64,000 nt of DNA, from positions 374,501 to 438,500 of the forward strand of contig JARUPZ010000031.1 in the NCBI GenBank assembly GCA_031213475.1, written 5' to 3'. Below, in pieces: positions 1 to 13,300 of this stretch. Below the pieces are notes generated by a model. It saw only the letters and a program-made list of their open reading frames with translations, did no database searches and was not told the origin of the DNA. Within the stretch, counting starts at the first letter, position 1; each line of letters opens with the position of its first letter. The position numbers and the translations under genes are program-made. Source of the stretch: Nereocystis luetkeana (taxonomy: Eukaryota; Sar; Phaeophyceae; Laminariales; Laminariaceae).

Positions 1-2861
1 CGTACGGAGGCAGGGTCAGGACGGGCCGGGAGGCGAGCCCTACCGCTGGGCGAGGAAGAGCGGCGCAAAGAGAGGGAGGAGGAGGAGGAGGAGAAAGCAC
101 TTGCTTTGCTGGAGCGGTGCGAAAGCGACTGCTTGAGCGCGATCGAGATCGACGCCGCCGATAAAAAAGCGCACTTCCGCCTGGCCAGGTGTCGCGAGAT
201 GCGGCGGCGTTGTCGACGACAGGGTTTGGCTGCTGCCCTCGGCGAGGAGAATGGTTTGGAACAAGAGAGAAGGTGAGGGGGGGGCGGAGCTGGTGTCATG
301 GTTGGGCTTCCGGGGAGCGAACGAGCTACTCTTACGGCGAAAGATACATGTTGCCAGAGCCAAGTACGGTCTGTAAACATAGGGGATGCCTAGTTCTTGG
401 GTCCTTCGTGGGTTCTAATTCTTGCTACGTACGCCCCCCCGTAGTAGAAAACACCCATTCCAGAAACGAAAAACAACGGAGTGCGTGCATGCCTTGTGTG
501 TTCTATCTTTTAAGGGAGCAGTTATTCACTTTCTTTTTCTAGAGCCCGTTCTCGCGTGTGTATTTTTTTTTGTGAAGTGTCGTTGCGTGCATTTCAGAGG
601 ATTTCTTGCTATAGGTGGCAGGCAACTCCATATTCAAACGGTGGGGAGGGCCTCCCCTACCCTCTCTTACCTCGTTGAGCGCGTAGTAGGCTGTGGGCAC
701 CCACAGTGAACCCCAAGGTCAGATTTTAGCAATTAACCGCGACTCACGACCCTTCCTATGCTCTCGATTGCAGGCGCCAAGAGAGAAAGGAAGTCCTGAT
801 GGCAAAAATCCTCGCCCGCACGGAAGGAACCCACGAGATCGTCGGCGGTAAGGGAGGGGGCGGAAGCGCCGAGGAGTCCACGCCCGCTGCCGCCACCGCT
901 GCTGCTATCAACGGGGCCGTGGCAAACAGTAGCCGCGACAGCATAGAGGTACCCCCGGTGGAAAACACCTATGCCGAGGTCATACCTGACACAGTAGGCG
1001 GTGCTATACCCAGGGGCAGCGGCGATGCGGCTAGGACGGGTTGCGACGGTGATGGCGGGAGCGAAGGAGACCCCCTGGTAGAGGTAGAAATTAAGCTCGA
1101 GATTGATAGCTCTGCCGATCGCTTTAGTGCATACCGCGCGCCGAGGGAAGGGGGAGAGCTGAAGAAAAGCTCCACTACTCCAAGTTGTGACCTTGCCCTT
1201 GCCGCTGATGTCACCGAGACGGCGGCATGTCGTGCACAGCCAACTTCGAGGGAAACAACGTTGGCTGCTGAAGGCAGCGGCGGAAGTCTCACAGCCGTTG
1301 GAGGCAAGAAACTGTTGAGCGGCTTGTCGAAAGAAACGAAGAGAGAAGGAGCTGCAGTTGTACCGGTACGGACTCGATCGGCCAAGATGGGCGTGGCTAG
1401 ATCGAATGGTTCTGCGGTAACAAGCGCCGCTCGCGCCGACGTTGTAGCCGGAGCTCCTTCTGCGCGCTTGCCGTCGTCACGCTTGCGAAACCTCCGTCGG
1501 CGGCTGGAGCGCCTTACCGCACAGGCGGCCGGCACCTCTGCTGCGTCGAGCGAGGAGAACCAAGAGGCGGACAGGGGAGGGGAGGCGGCGAAGCGAGTGT
1601 GGGATTTTATCTCCCGCGTGTCGTTGGCTTCCGACTGCGGTAGTGCCTCGCTTGAGAACCTGTATGGCGACGGGATCACGGCGGATTCGCTTGTCGGGTT
1701 GGTGTATGGTCTGAGGTACGCTTGCGGGCTCGATGAGTCAGTTGTTGCCGGGGAACGGGCAGGAGGAGAAGGGGAAGGAGACACGACGGGTCGGAGCAAC
1801 AACGAGCAAGCGAGCAAGGTGCGTCGATACGCCGATATCAAATACCGTCTTGGTGGCTAGAATTGGAATATTGAACGAGGAGTTGGAGCAAGTTTGTTGC
1901 GCGGCTGGCGCTCATCAGGAAAGTGTTGAAGACTCACGAACAGCGCAGTGTTACAGAGTTGTTACGTCCCACCTCACGAGAGGAGATTCAGGCGAAACCG
2001 AGTCGGTGGAAGTGCGTGTATGATTCCTGTTAAATTGGAGAGCAGCATAGTAAGGTTCCAATAAAATCATACCAGGTAACTGGTATGGTGCGACTGCTGT
2101 GCCGCACACGGAAGACAAAGGGTTTGCGTGTTCTCACCCGCTCTCACCCGCTATACTTATGTATGAGCATTCCTCGACGTTCTCCGGAGCATGGGACAAA
2201 CTCGGAGGACGACGTACGCGTAGCTGGGTCGCGTAGCTCAAGACGCAAGGCCCCGTCCGAAGTTTTCCTGAGACTGCTTGTATGTTTGTCCGCCATTGAT
2301 TCGCGCGCTTTATACACGTCAATGTCGGGAGCGATTTGGGACCACATTTTGCGAGGATGGGATTTCCCTTGTGACGACGGACAGACAGATATGCAATTAC
2401 CCAAACAGAGACTCAGTTTTACAAACTGAGAATTATAGAGAGAACGGTGACCGGTCCTCCTTTGTCTGCATCGCAAGAAAAGTGCCGCCGACTGGGGGGG
2501 GTCATCGATAGACCCCACGACGAAACGACGTTCCGGTCACGCCCCTCGTTCGTGCCCACCATCGCCTCGGTCCTCTTACCCACAAACTACGCTCCACATA
2601 TGTACGCCACAGATCTTCCTTCAGCTCGCGGGGGTTAAGCGGGTCAGCCTGGCGTCTGCCATGTGCTCGGCATCGGACAGGCGGACACTGCAGGACGTCT
2701 CCGACCACATCCGCCGCCACCAGAGGTTTCAGCCAATCACAGACAATGGCGGCGCAGATTCCCGGCTAACCAGATGCGACGACGACAATGTCGCCGTGGG
2801 GAAGGAGGAGGACGCCCAAGCCATCTTCGAGGCCGCTGTTTCTGCGCTTGGGTTGGTGTAG
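1..2861 (+). CDS. TPR protein, possible RPAP3-like co-chaperone (5' partial)
   Basis: Three exons fit together: <1-272, 774-1818 and 2625-2861, giving 517 residues with the N-terminus outside the window. Donors are GTGAGG and GTGCGT; the acceptors are ATTGCAG and the pyrimidine-rich CTTCCTTCAG. The phases (2, then 0) match. The first exon holds an acidic Glu run followed by a TPR-type helix pair ending KAHFRLARCRE. The middle (residues ~95-365) is Ala/Gly/Ser-rich and probably disordered. The C-terminus (WDFISRV, then ENLYGDGITADSLVGLVYGL, then after the last intron LAGVKRVSLASAM and SDRRTLQDV) resembles the helical C-terminal domain of RPAP3/SPAG1, which are HSP90 and R2TP co-chaperones. The TPR call is moderately firm; the RPAP3 link is inference. 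It converges on the minus-strand gene ending at 4122. Confidence 0.65.
273..773 (+). other. intron 1 of the TPR gene
   Basis: A 501-bp GT-AG intron (GTGAGG to TTGCAG), phase 2. No repeat or RNA signal was recognised in it. Confidence 0.7.
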
Positions 2862-4121
2862 ACGTTGCGTCGACTGCGACATTTACCTCAATTTCTTCCA
2901 TCGAGACGCTGTTGTCTATAGCCTGTTTTGTTCCCACGGGCTACAGTAGACTCAGGGAAATGAGCTACAGTACGAGCAAAGCGAGGACATCATAATCATT
3001 ATCACATCATCTGTGAAAGGTTGGCTCTCGTGCAGCAACCAATCAAGACTCGAGCGGGCTTTTCCCGTCTATACGGAAGCTAGTGACGTGACACCACCGG
3101 GGAAGCGAGGGAGGTAGTGCGCATGTTCCTTCTCTCTGGGCCGCGCGAGGTAAAACACAGTCACGCAAGGAGTTCGTGCGTACAAACCCCCCAAAAAAAC
3201 AAAGTTGACCCTGTGTGACACCATCATCCGGGTGAGTCTCCGGCCGATTTATTACGCGCAGCTTGCAAAACAATCACTCTCACAGTTGACGTGTTTTGAA
3301 ACGTTTTGTCGTGAATACCATTTTTTTTTTTGTCAAAAGGACAAGGTGGTGCCGATCACCATGATGAGCACCACATCTGCCAGGTTCCCTGACCAGGGTG
3401 ACAAGATAATCGGTCTCCGCTCAACAATACATCGGAGAAATAGACCAACGCGGGCACTACGTAAAACGTAAACATTGTGACGAGGACCGGCAGGAGGGAG
3501 GGGAGGGGTGGATTTGATGTTTGACAACTGTGCAGCAAAAGGCGGCATTTTCTCGGTACCAAGGAGCTGCGGCTTGCCCTGCGCGGGAGAGTCAGGAGGA
3601 AGAAGCCACGGCGGTAAACTCCCTCGGCTACAGAGCTACAATAGTGGAACAGGAGAAAATCACTGATGTTCATGCTTGACCGTGCATGAATTGCGTTTGG
3701 GAAAATAGCAGGACCACTACGCCGCAAGAGCGAAACATTCACCAAACTAAACCGAATGGAAAGACCCGGACGGCCATCAGAGTCTGACCGATGGACCAAA
3801 GCGCAAACCTGCCCCGCCCCCGGCCGCCATACTTTTTTTATTAATTTAAGACACAATTTCGCTTTCAGTACCCGAAGGAAAACAACCTCCCCTAGAGCGC
3901 TCACGTCACAATACCTCTGCGGGGGCGAGCTAGAGCTACCACTACCGTAGCGGAGGTCACGATTTAAGAGCTATCGGTTCAAGAAAGTACTGGTTTAAGA
4001 GAGGTCGAATGGCTTGGCACAGGAGTTCTAAAAGCTACATAATATGTGCCTATTCCGGACCCAGACCCCCCTCTCTCTGCAACCGTGACCCCGCATAGTA
4101 CCCCTTGACCCTCTTATCACA
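2862..4121. other. intergenic, convergent 3' ends
   Basis: This is the space between the stop of the TPR gene and the stop of the minus-strand 14-exon gene. It must hold both 3' ends. No exon with good splice context was seen. The longest open frame (3904-3356, minus) has no recognisable domain. Confidence 0.5.
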
Positions 4122-7100
4122 TCAGCCTTTCCATCTCTTCCTTCTAAACTCTCTAGACCCTGAGGCCTCACCGCCACCGCCGCCGCCTCTCTCACCCTCT
4201 AACGCACCTCCGCCCCCATCCTCATACCTATCTCGAAGCCTAGCCTCTGGCTGCCAGCGCTTAGCGCCTCTTCGCACTGCGCGCGCCGGAGGCTCGGCTT
4301 TCGCCGCTGCCCCCGATCCAACGCCACCGCCCTCACGACCACCACCACCGCCACCAGCGCTACTTACACTGCTCAACCCATCACCGGGCCGATCGCTGGC
4401 GAGGTCACCGAGGCCGGCGACCCCCTCTGGAGAAGAGCCACGAGGAGCAGGCGCTCCCTTTTCCGAACCGGTGTTCTTCAACCAGCTACGAACCAGCGGC
4501 AACTTCCGCCATTTTTTCAAGCGGCCGCGGACCCCCCCCCCGCCGCCACTCCCAGTCTCCGCGAGGCTACCCCCACTCGGTGCTCCCCCGTCTCTATCGT
4601 CCCTCGGCAGCGAATCTACCCCAACCGCATCGCCAACCGATGAGGCAAGACCGCCCCAACCGCTCTTCTCGGTCCCATCCCCGTAGATTGCGGTCCCTTT
4701 TCCCTCGGCCGTCAAACGTTGACCACCTCCCGGACGGGGTGGGGCGCTCGCGGCGTTCGTAGAGAAAGTGGAGGATTTTTCATCGCCGCGTCCGTCGGCG
4801 GGTACAAGGGAAACGGGCGGAAGCTTCTGCCCTGCGGCGGCGAAGAGGTTGTCCTCCCCCTTCGTTATGTTGGTCCAGGCTTCGTACCTGTGCGGGTGGC
4901 CGGTGCGGTGTTCGAGGCCCAGGAGGGCCCGGGCAGACGGGGTGGGAGGGGGTGGGGGCGTACTCATTCGTTGCTTGCCGTAGTCATTTGGCCATTGGTC
5001 ACGCATTCCTTTCGAGACGGAGCACCGTTCTTACCTCTAGATACCTTCGCCCAACAGTTGGGTGCTCATTACGTTGTTTCCATATATTACATGGGATTTT
5101 TTTGCTGATCCTACGCCCTTCCGGGGAGGGGCGGGGTGTACTCATGCCATCCATGGCCGTAGTCGTATGACCATAGACCCTCGCATCCCTACAAAGCCGG
5201 GCGGAGAAAGTCGGGTTTTCACAGACGAGGCAGACATGGCTTGCCCCAAGAGCCGCGAAGTATTTGGCGAGTCGCATGAACGGTGAGCTGCATCCTACGA
5301 AGAACCGCTTGTGAGGCGGACTTCCTTGCACGTGGATGACAGGTTCAAACGGAATTAATTCGGTTTCTGGCGTGGCCCCCTCCTGAGACAGCGATGGCCA
5401 TGGAACTGCCTCGTGAGTGCCTTACCATATACAATCAACACACTACCAGGGTACGTGATACGATAGGTGGGTGTACTCATTGTCATGCGTGATCGCAATA
5501 ATACGGCCATAGACCCTCGAGGGCGGAGAGATATTGCATCCTGGCGTATGGGGGGGGGGCTCGAGTGCCTTGTCCGCGATGCAGCATAAAGAAGCAGAGC
5601 CTTATAACGGGATGCAGCATAAAGAAGCAGAGACGCCGTCTCTCCAAAAAGCGATTCTTTCCAAAAAAGCGAGTGTCCCGTGGGAAAAAAAACTACAAGA
5701 ACCGTGTTCCAGCCATTGTTTTTCACCGATTTTTTACACCGACTCGTACGTACCGTGTTGCCGAGCACAATGTACTTCGGTATATAAGTTACCGAACCTA
5801 CGACCGAATAGACGCGATCTACGATAGGGGTACGAGCACCTGATTCTCCCGGGGCTTCTTGCTCGAGGAGCCCCATACCTCAATACCGGCAGTAGTACCA
5901 CCCAAAACTATGTTTTGACAGAACATGTGGGCTTAATCCGATAAGCAATGCCATGGCCTACAACCTATGGCCTAGGTGCTACCGAAAACTATCGTGGAAC
6001 ACAAATGAGATACCAGGTACGTACATCGTCATATTCGGCAGCTTCAGATTTTGTCTTCCTCGTATGCGGACATGCATACCCCGCGTGAGGCTGGAAAAAA
6101 AAACGTAGTTCGCACGATCGAAGTATCACACACAGCATGCAAAGACGACTTTCGACGAAATCCTCGATCTCACGTCACAGCTCTTGCTTTTTTTTTATAA
6201 ATGTATGTGTATACCGGAGAACTTCAGAGGAGCTGTGTCTTTTGTAAATGCATACCAGTATATATGTACCGGAGAACCTCTCTGCACAGGAGCGGTGTCA
6301 GACAGAAATGCCGCAAAGAGGGCTGACTTTGAAACACAGAGGGTGCGATCGTATTTTCAGCGCTCGACTTTTTCCCCCAGAAAACGGGAAAAGGTTTCGC
6401 CAATACGTAACGAGTAAGGTGTTTTTCGGGGAAAATGCTGGTCGAGAGTCGAGAGCCCTACCCTTTCCGCGAAAACATAACGTTCGACTGTTTTTTCGGA
6501 AAATATGCTGGTCGGGAGCCCTTTCCGAAAAAAAAATGTACCAGGTATATATATACGTTCAACGTTTTTGAGAACCCCTTTTTTACCGTTGTTAAAAAAA
6601 GACGAGCAACGGAAAACGACCGCACCCCTGTGCCAATTCAACGGTTTTATACGGTAGCTCGACCGACAAGAGCCACCCTTGCCGTCCCCGGGATCAATAC
6701 CACAAACGAAAACATTTCTTTTTGTTTTTTGTTTTTTTTTTCCGTATACGACGGTTGCGGATACAGGGGAGACGGGCCAAACCGACCAGCCATGGTACCA
6801 CCGTGCCAACCATCCTCACCAGCTCTGCCACGGAAACAGCTCGGAAGATTTCAGCAGGGTTCTCCTGGAAGGCTCCGCCAACGCCTCAAAAGACGCGTCG
6901 AACACCTTTGAGGCCCCGTCAAAGCCGTCTTTGGCGAACGTTACGGCGGACCTCGCGGCTGTCGCGTCCAATCGGCAGCAAACGGGCGCAGAACGTGCTG
7001 GTTACTACGAAAAACACTAAATGTTTGGAAAAACGTGATGATACAACAACAAGAATGATCTGCTGCGAAAAACAAAAAACAAGCAAGAGGACAGCATAAA

Positions 7101-7343
7101 GTAGGCTGTTGACCCTCACCCTCCTCCTCCCCCCGGCCTTTCATTGGCGCCGGCCGTTACACCCAACGACTGCGCTTGATGAGGGGACAGCCACGTTCGA
7201 CTACCCACGACTCGGGTAAGCGTAAGGCGCGCCGCGGTAGTCTCGAAACCGACGAGCACGCGGAAAAAACAATCATACGATTTCCGCTTCAACGACCGAA
7301 ACGGGGTAAGGCTACCCTGCAGGATCGAGCAGAGGAGCAAACG

Positions 7344-7378
<35 letters not shown>

Positions 7379-10300
7379 GGCATGCATACACACCTGACAC
7401 ACCTGAAATAGACCAGGTAAAGAAATACAAGCGCGCGATCGGAGCGTTTAGACGCAGCTTGCCAAATATGAGTCTCGACGAAAATCTCCATCTCCCCGAT
7501 GAGGCGTGTGTTTAATTTTTTCGTTTTTCAAAAGACAAAAAGCGGACGCATCGCAACAACGAAAAGACAGAAGCGTCCCCTTGACGCCCCGCTGCCACGC
7601 GCCTCTGTCGCACACGATTGGAGTTGCGGTAACGCCTGTGAACCTTGAAACCCTCGTCCGCAAAAAACCAACTGAATACTGGTATTAATAGTGCGGAACA
7701 AGGGCGCAGAAGCGTCCATCAACCATGCCCTGTCCTACAAACATACAAAAAAGAGAAAGACGAAAAAAAAAAAAAAACACTCTGCGTGGAAACACAAGGA
7801 CCGCTGGGTCCTACCTATTAACTCCTTTTAGGGTTGCAGTCCCGTTTTGGGGGACAATTGGGGACAAAATGACTTGGAATCAGATTTACACGGGTGTTTC
7901 ATGACAGTGCTGTACTAAAAGGGTCAAGGCGTAAAAGTTCCAAACAGAGGGGTGGGAAGAAAACAACGCGAAAAAAACACACACACACACAAAACACAAA
8001 ACACGAAGGAGGTATGATATGATACGGTACAGCAAGTTACAGCGCCACCAGCGTCGCAAAACAATTCCTGTATGGGCGGCCCAGCCACAAAAAAAAAACG
8101 AACACGTAAAATCGCGGCGGCATGAGCGAGCGGCGACAAGGCACGACGCTGCTTGCGCCAACACAACCACGACTAAAGGCCATGGTAGCACGGCAGGGGG
8201 ATTACCGTGATTGACGTACAAAGCCGCCCCCTGAAGTCCGCTCGGCTGCGCGGGCGCCGACCGCACCAGGTCCGACTCTATGTCCTCGAGAGACTTGCGT
8301 ATGTTGCCCTTCGAAAACGGCGAGAAAAAAAAACCACAGCGGCGGTTACAGAACAGGGGAGGGTGAGCGGTATGCTGGGGGGAGGGATGCAGGGAGAGGG
8401 GCGGGGTGGGGGTGGCATCACCATCTCTCAAAGCCGCGCGGGTAGGGTTAACCTGTGCATTGTTGTTGTTGTTGTTGTTGTTGCTGCTGCTACTGCTGTC
8501 GGGGTGTGTGTACGTCTGTCGCTGTCCCGTACCGGGAACAGAGCGACATCGCTCGCACACGTACAACACTCGAAACTACCAAAGTTCACCGCTACCTTGC
8601 ATCAAAATACTGGGCGCGCACCCAAACGGGACGACGGAGTGTACCCCGTCCTCGAGTCGACACCCGCCGCAGAACTACAGTATAGCCGCTCTGGCGATCG
8701 ATCGTGTATCTCCCGCCAGACACCGTAAGTCGGCGGGGAAAAAAAAACCATCACGATATCCCGAAATTCATTATCTTCATTGAAATTCACCAATCGGCCG
8801 CCTCAGACCGACGGTTTTGAAAGCACCAAGAAAGAGACGAAAAATCAAAAACCTTCTTAACGGCAGCGTATCCCAAAAAAATCTCGAAGCAATCATAGTA
8901 ACCAGCGCTATCTACACATGTTGCTCGCTTCTCTGCACGAAATCAAATAATAAGTGCGTGCTCCCTCTACTGAAACTGTGTGTTTTCGGTGTGTTGTCTG
9001 GCACTGTCCACGCCCGGGTTACTCGTGTCCCATACCGCATACCTCAACAGGGTGTGCATTTATCTCGACGCCCGCTACGTCATGTGAGTCTTGTCACGAA
9101 CCATCGACGTCGAGGGGTGATACACAGGATGCACCTTGCACGGTTCAACGTAAATGAACACAGTACACGATCGGAGCTCATGTAACCCCGGTCGCAATCA
9201 CAGGGCAAAGGGACGACTTGTCCCTGACAACGCCCCGATTCCCTTTACGTCCATATCGGCCACGTGACCACCCCCCGTCTACCATACCAATGACAGGAAC
9301 ATTGTCGTGACCCGGTGAAGAACGTGATGGCGGCGACTCCGATGAGCGCGAAGCATTCTTCGAGTGCTGTCCGAAGTCATTTTCTTTCTCATTCGTGCGG
9401 TCGTTCATGAGCGATCCCACGAATTCGAAGGGAATACTTCGTGGGATCGCTCGCGAACGACAACATGGACGATAATAACAGCGACGTCGGACAACTTAAG
9501 GAGGACATTTCGAGCTCATCATAATCGCTGTCATCTCCTTTCTTCTCCAAAGTTAATTTGTTTTTCTTCGAGAAACCAATTGCCCTCAGCGCGCCGCAGC
9601 GGATCCACATGGCATTCTAGGTATGGTGTCTGTTCAGGAGCTTCCGTTTGTGCATGCGTATGACAGCTTCCGCTGTGTTTCAAAATCGCCTGTTGCGCTT
9701 GCTCTTCGTCCCGCGATTTCTTCATAAGATTGCACCAATAGTCGCGCTGCTTATTCTGGTAAAAATATGCACTTGGTGGCAAATACACTGCTACCGAGAG
9801 TACGCACCGCATCACAACAAGCACACGGGACGCTAAAGATTGACAGCCGCAAAGCAAGGGAACTTCTCGACTTCCGTCAAGCTTTACCGCAAATAAAAAC
9901 CTAAACACCCGGCTGACTCATCTCTTTCGTGCAATAAAGTAACACACGATGTTCATAAGTCCACCTCACAAGCGCTTTTTTGCTCTGGTAGGATGCAGCT
10001 CACCCTCTCACCCTTCATGCAACTCGACGAACACCTCACGGCGCTTCGCCCTTGGCGCACGCAATGTCTGCCTGGTCGGCGAAAACCCGACGTGCTCCGA
10101 CCCGGTATTGCAGGGATACAGGGGTCTATGGTCATACGACTACGGCCACTCATGCACCCCCCCCCCCCCCCCCATCCAACCCCGACTGGTGCAAGCAATG
10201 TCTGCCTGGTCGGTGAAAACCCGACGTGCTCCGACCCGGTATTGCAGGGATACAGGGGTCTATGGTCATACGACTACGGCCATGCATGAGATCGAGTACA

Positions 10301-13300
10301 CCTCCCCTATCGAGTATACCCCCCCCCCCCCCCCCCTTCTCCCGAGGCTCACCTGCAGCCCTTCAAGAACTTCTCTGAGGTTCTCGATGACCTCTGTTTC
10401 GGCGGCAAGAGCCGTGTAAGTCATCACCCGGGTAACCTCCTCCGTATCGTTCAGCCGCGCGGCTAACGACGCCAGCGTGACCTACGCATAAGAAGAACAC
10501 ACACGAGAAAACCCATGAACAAAGCAGGTTAGCTGTCGCTAGGAAATAGTGCAGCAGGATATATGTGAAACTGTCGTCAACTTGTGTGCGTTGGAGGGCG
10601 GGGACGCTTCAGGAAAATCGAAAGGGGTCTGTTTATTTTGGGTGCTGTCAAACTCAAGACACTCGCATTCCCTCGTGATTAAGAAAGCGAGGAAAGCACG
10701 AGGAAAAAGCACAGGCGGCGTCCCCTCAGCAACCCGACGATCGACGATGCTATGGCTTGCGGGGGCCGCCACCGCCGCCGCCGCCGCCCGCATCTCAGCC
10801 TGGCCAGGCCGCGACAAAACCTCACAGCGCATGCAAAAAATACGATTAAGCACGGCAGACCGCAGGAATAAAGTACATATCTGTCGCTATGAACTCGCGC
10901 ATCAGGTAAAATTCCTGCTGGCGTAAGGTAAAAACAAGCAAGAAAAAAAAAAAAACCCAACTCGTAAATTAGTTTTAGGGCAGAAACGATAAAGAGGTAC
11001 ATACGAAACGTTGTTATACCTTTTGGTATAAAGTACGGCGGTGTCCGCAGGACGCTTCTAATTTCGGGTGTCATCCAATAAAAAGAAGTCGGACTCACTC
11101 GCAATAAATTTTACCACGCTGTACAGGGGTATACGGAAAAAGAAAAAAAAAAACGGAGTCACAACCGCCACGATGTCGGAATTGAAAACTAACGAGCGGG
11201 TTGGGATTTTTGTCAGAAATTATGATTTATTATTTTTTTCAGTTTTGTTTCCCTGGATTTTAGTAAGCCCCCCCCCTGTCAGAGACTGAAACAAAAAAAA
11301 GCGGTGTATCGATTTTTTTTTCGTGTAACCTTGCTTCAGTCGTGATGAAAAATTACCGCGCTGTACCTAAATATCGACTCTGTACACACCTAAATATCAA
11401 CTCTGCACTGGATATCAACTCTGTACACACCTTAATATCAACTCTGCACCTAAATATCAACTCTGTAAACACCTAAATATCAACTTTGCACCTAAATATC
11501 AACTCTGTACACACCTAAATATCAACTATATCCCTGTAAATATAACAACCATTTGTTGTACACTCTCATCCAATCAAAACGGTTCCAGTACTTCGGATTG
11601 GAGTGGTGGCCATGGCAAGAATCCCGCCAACGACACGGGTTCAAGCACGTCCGATCCCCCCCCTGGCCTCGCGGAAATCACCGCCAGGCCTCTTCCCAAA
11701 ACACGCGCTGTCAATGGTCCACTGGGTGACACACGGGTAATAACAAGGTTAGCACACTACCCCTCTACACCCTAAAGGCATCCCATATCGAGTACGGCAT
11801 CCACCCTTTCCCCCCGCCCCCCTGCCTCCGCCGTCTTCCACCAGCTACGGAAGAACCCCCGCCCCCGCCCCCCGGCCCGGCCCGGCCCGCCCCGTCCCCA
11901 ATCGGCACTCCGTACTCACGTCCACCCTCGCTAAGAACGCAGTGCTCGCATCCCATCCCTCTACAAAACCAGCCACCCCTCCCCCCCCCCCTTTAGAAAG
12001 CAGTGCTCCCGCCCTTCCCGCCTAAGAAACCGATACTCACGTCCCCTCCCCCTAAGAAAGCAGACGCCTCCCCCGACAAAAAGGACGCCCCGCCCTCCTC
12101 CCCGGGCTTCCCGGTTGCCAGCAGCCGCACGGCATCGGTGACGAGCAACGGGGGCACCGCGCCGAGCAGGAGGGCACGGTAGACTTCATCGAACGAGAGC
12201 TCTCCGATACCCTTCTCATCTAGCTTCCTGCGACAAAAAGACGGACACAGAAGACACGCATAAAATACGTGTATGCAATCGAACAACACACGCGAAACAC
12301 GCGCACATAACAAACCGCGGACGGAGACCTATTACGAGCAAAAAGAGGGACGCCGCTTGTCACACCAACACGCAAGCCATACACGCCTAAAATACATGTA
12401 CGCAACCGAACAACACACGCGAAACACGCGCACATAACAAACCGCGGACGGAGACCTATTGCGAGCAAAAAGAGGGGCGCTGCTTGTCACACCAACACGC
12501 AAGCCATACACGCATAAAATACATGTATGCAACCGAACAACACACGCGAAACACGCGCACATAACAAACCGCGGACGGAGACCTATTGCGAGCAAAAAGA
12601 GGGGCGCTGCTTGTCACACCAACACGCAAGCCATACACGCATAAAATACATGTATGCAACCGAACAACACACGCGAAACACGCGCACATAACAAACCGCG
12701 GACGGAGACCTATTGCGAGCAAAAAGAGGGACGCTGCTTGTCACACCAACACGCAAGCCATACACAACAAACAACACACACCTTGTATCAACCGCAGGCA
12801 AGAGATTGACGCGAAAGAGGGGTCGGTACATAAAACATACACAACACACACAGTTAAAAAAACAGGCGGAGGTACGCAGCACCCGAGAGAGATTGCGCCA
12901 TTTTGTTGAGGTCTACAGCCTGCCGGGCTACCGGCAAATGGTTACCCAATTTACCCATCCGAACCAAGCCTTCTAACCAGACACCGCAGGAAAAGGGCTA
13001 TCATGAATACATCGTGTACGTGAGCGGCGGGGTGTACTCGATATCATGCATGGCCATCGTCATATGACCATTCGTAGACCCTCGCACCCCTACATTGCCG
13101 GGACGGAGCACGTCGGGTTTCACGGAGGGGGGGGGGGGAGGGGGTGTACTCATATCATGCATGGCCGTAGTCGTATGGCCATAGAGGGGGGGGGGGGGGG
13201 GGGGGGGGCTATCATCGCGGTTAGCGAACGAGCTCTCCTTGGACAGCGCCGGCGGTGCGCGCTAAACAACAGCTGCTGTCTGACGACGTCACCATCGCCT

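Noticed and set aside
1893-2033. Alternative last exon of the TPR gene reading FVARLALIRKVLKTHEQRS
   Set aside because: It is phase-compatible and plausible, but the acceptor is purine-rich and the intron would be only 74 bp. The acceptor at 2625 is far stronger and its product fits the C-terminal domain better.
3356-3904. Minus-strand frame of 182 codons
   Set aside because: No domain, no splice context tied to a neighbour, and composition like the surrounding intergenic DNA.
4105-4686. Pro-rich plus-strand frame of 193 codons
   Set aside because: It is the antisense of the Gly-rich last exon of the 14-exon gene, whose splice phase and stop are consistent.
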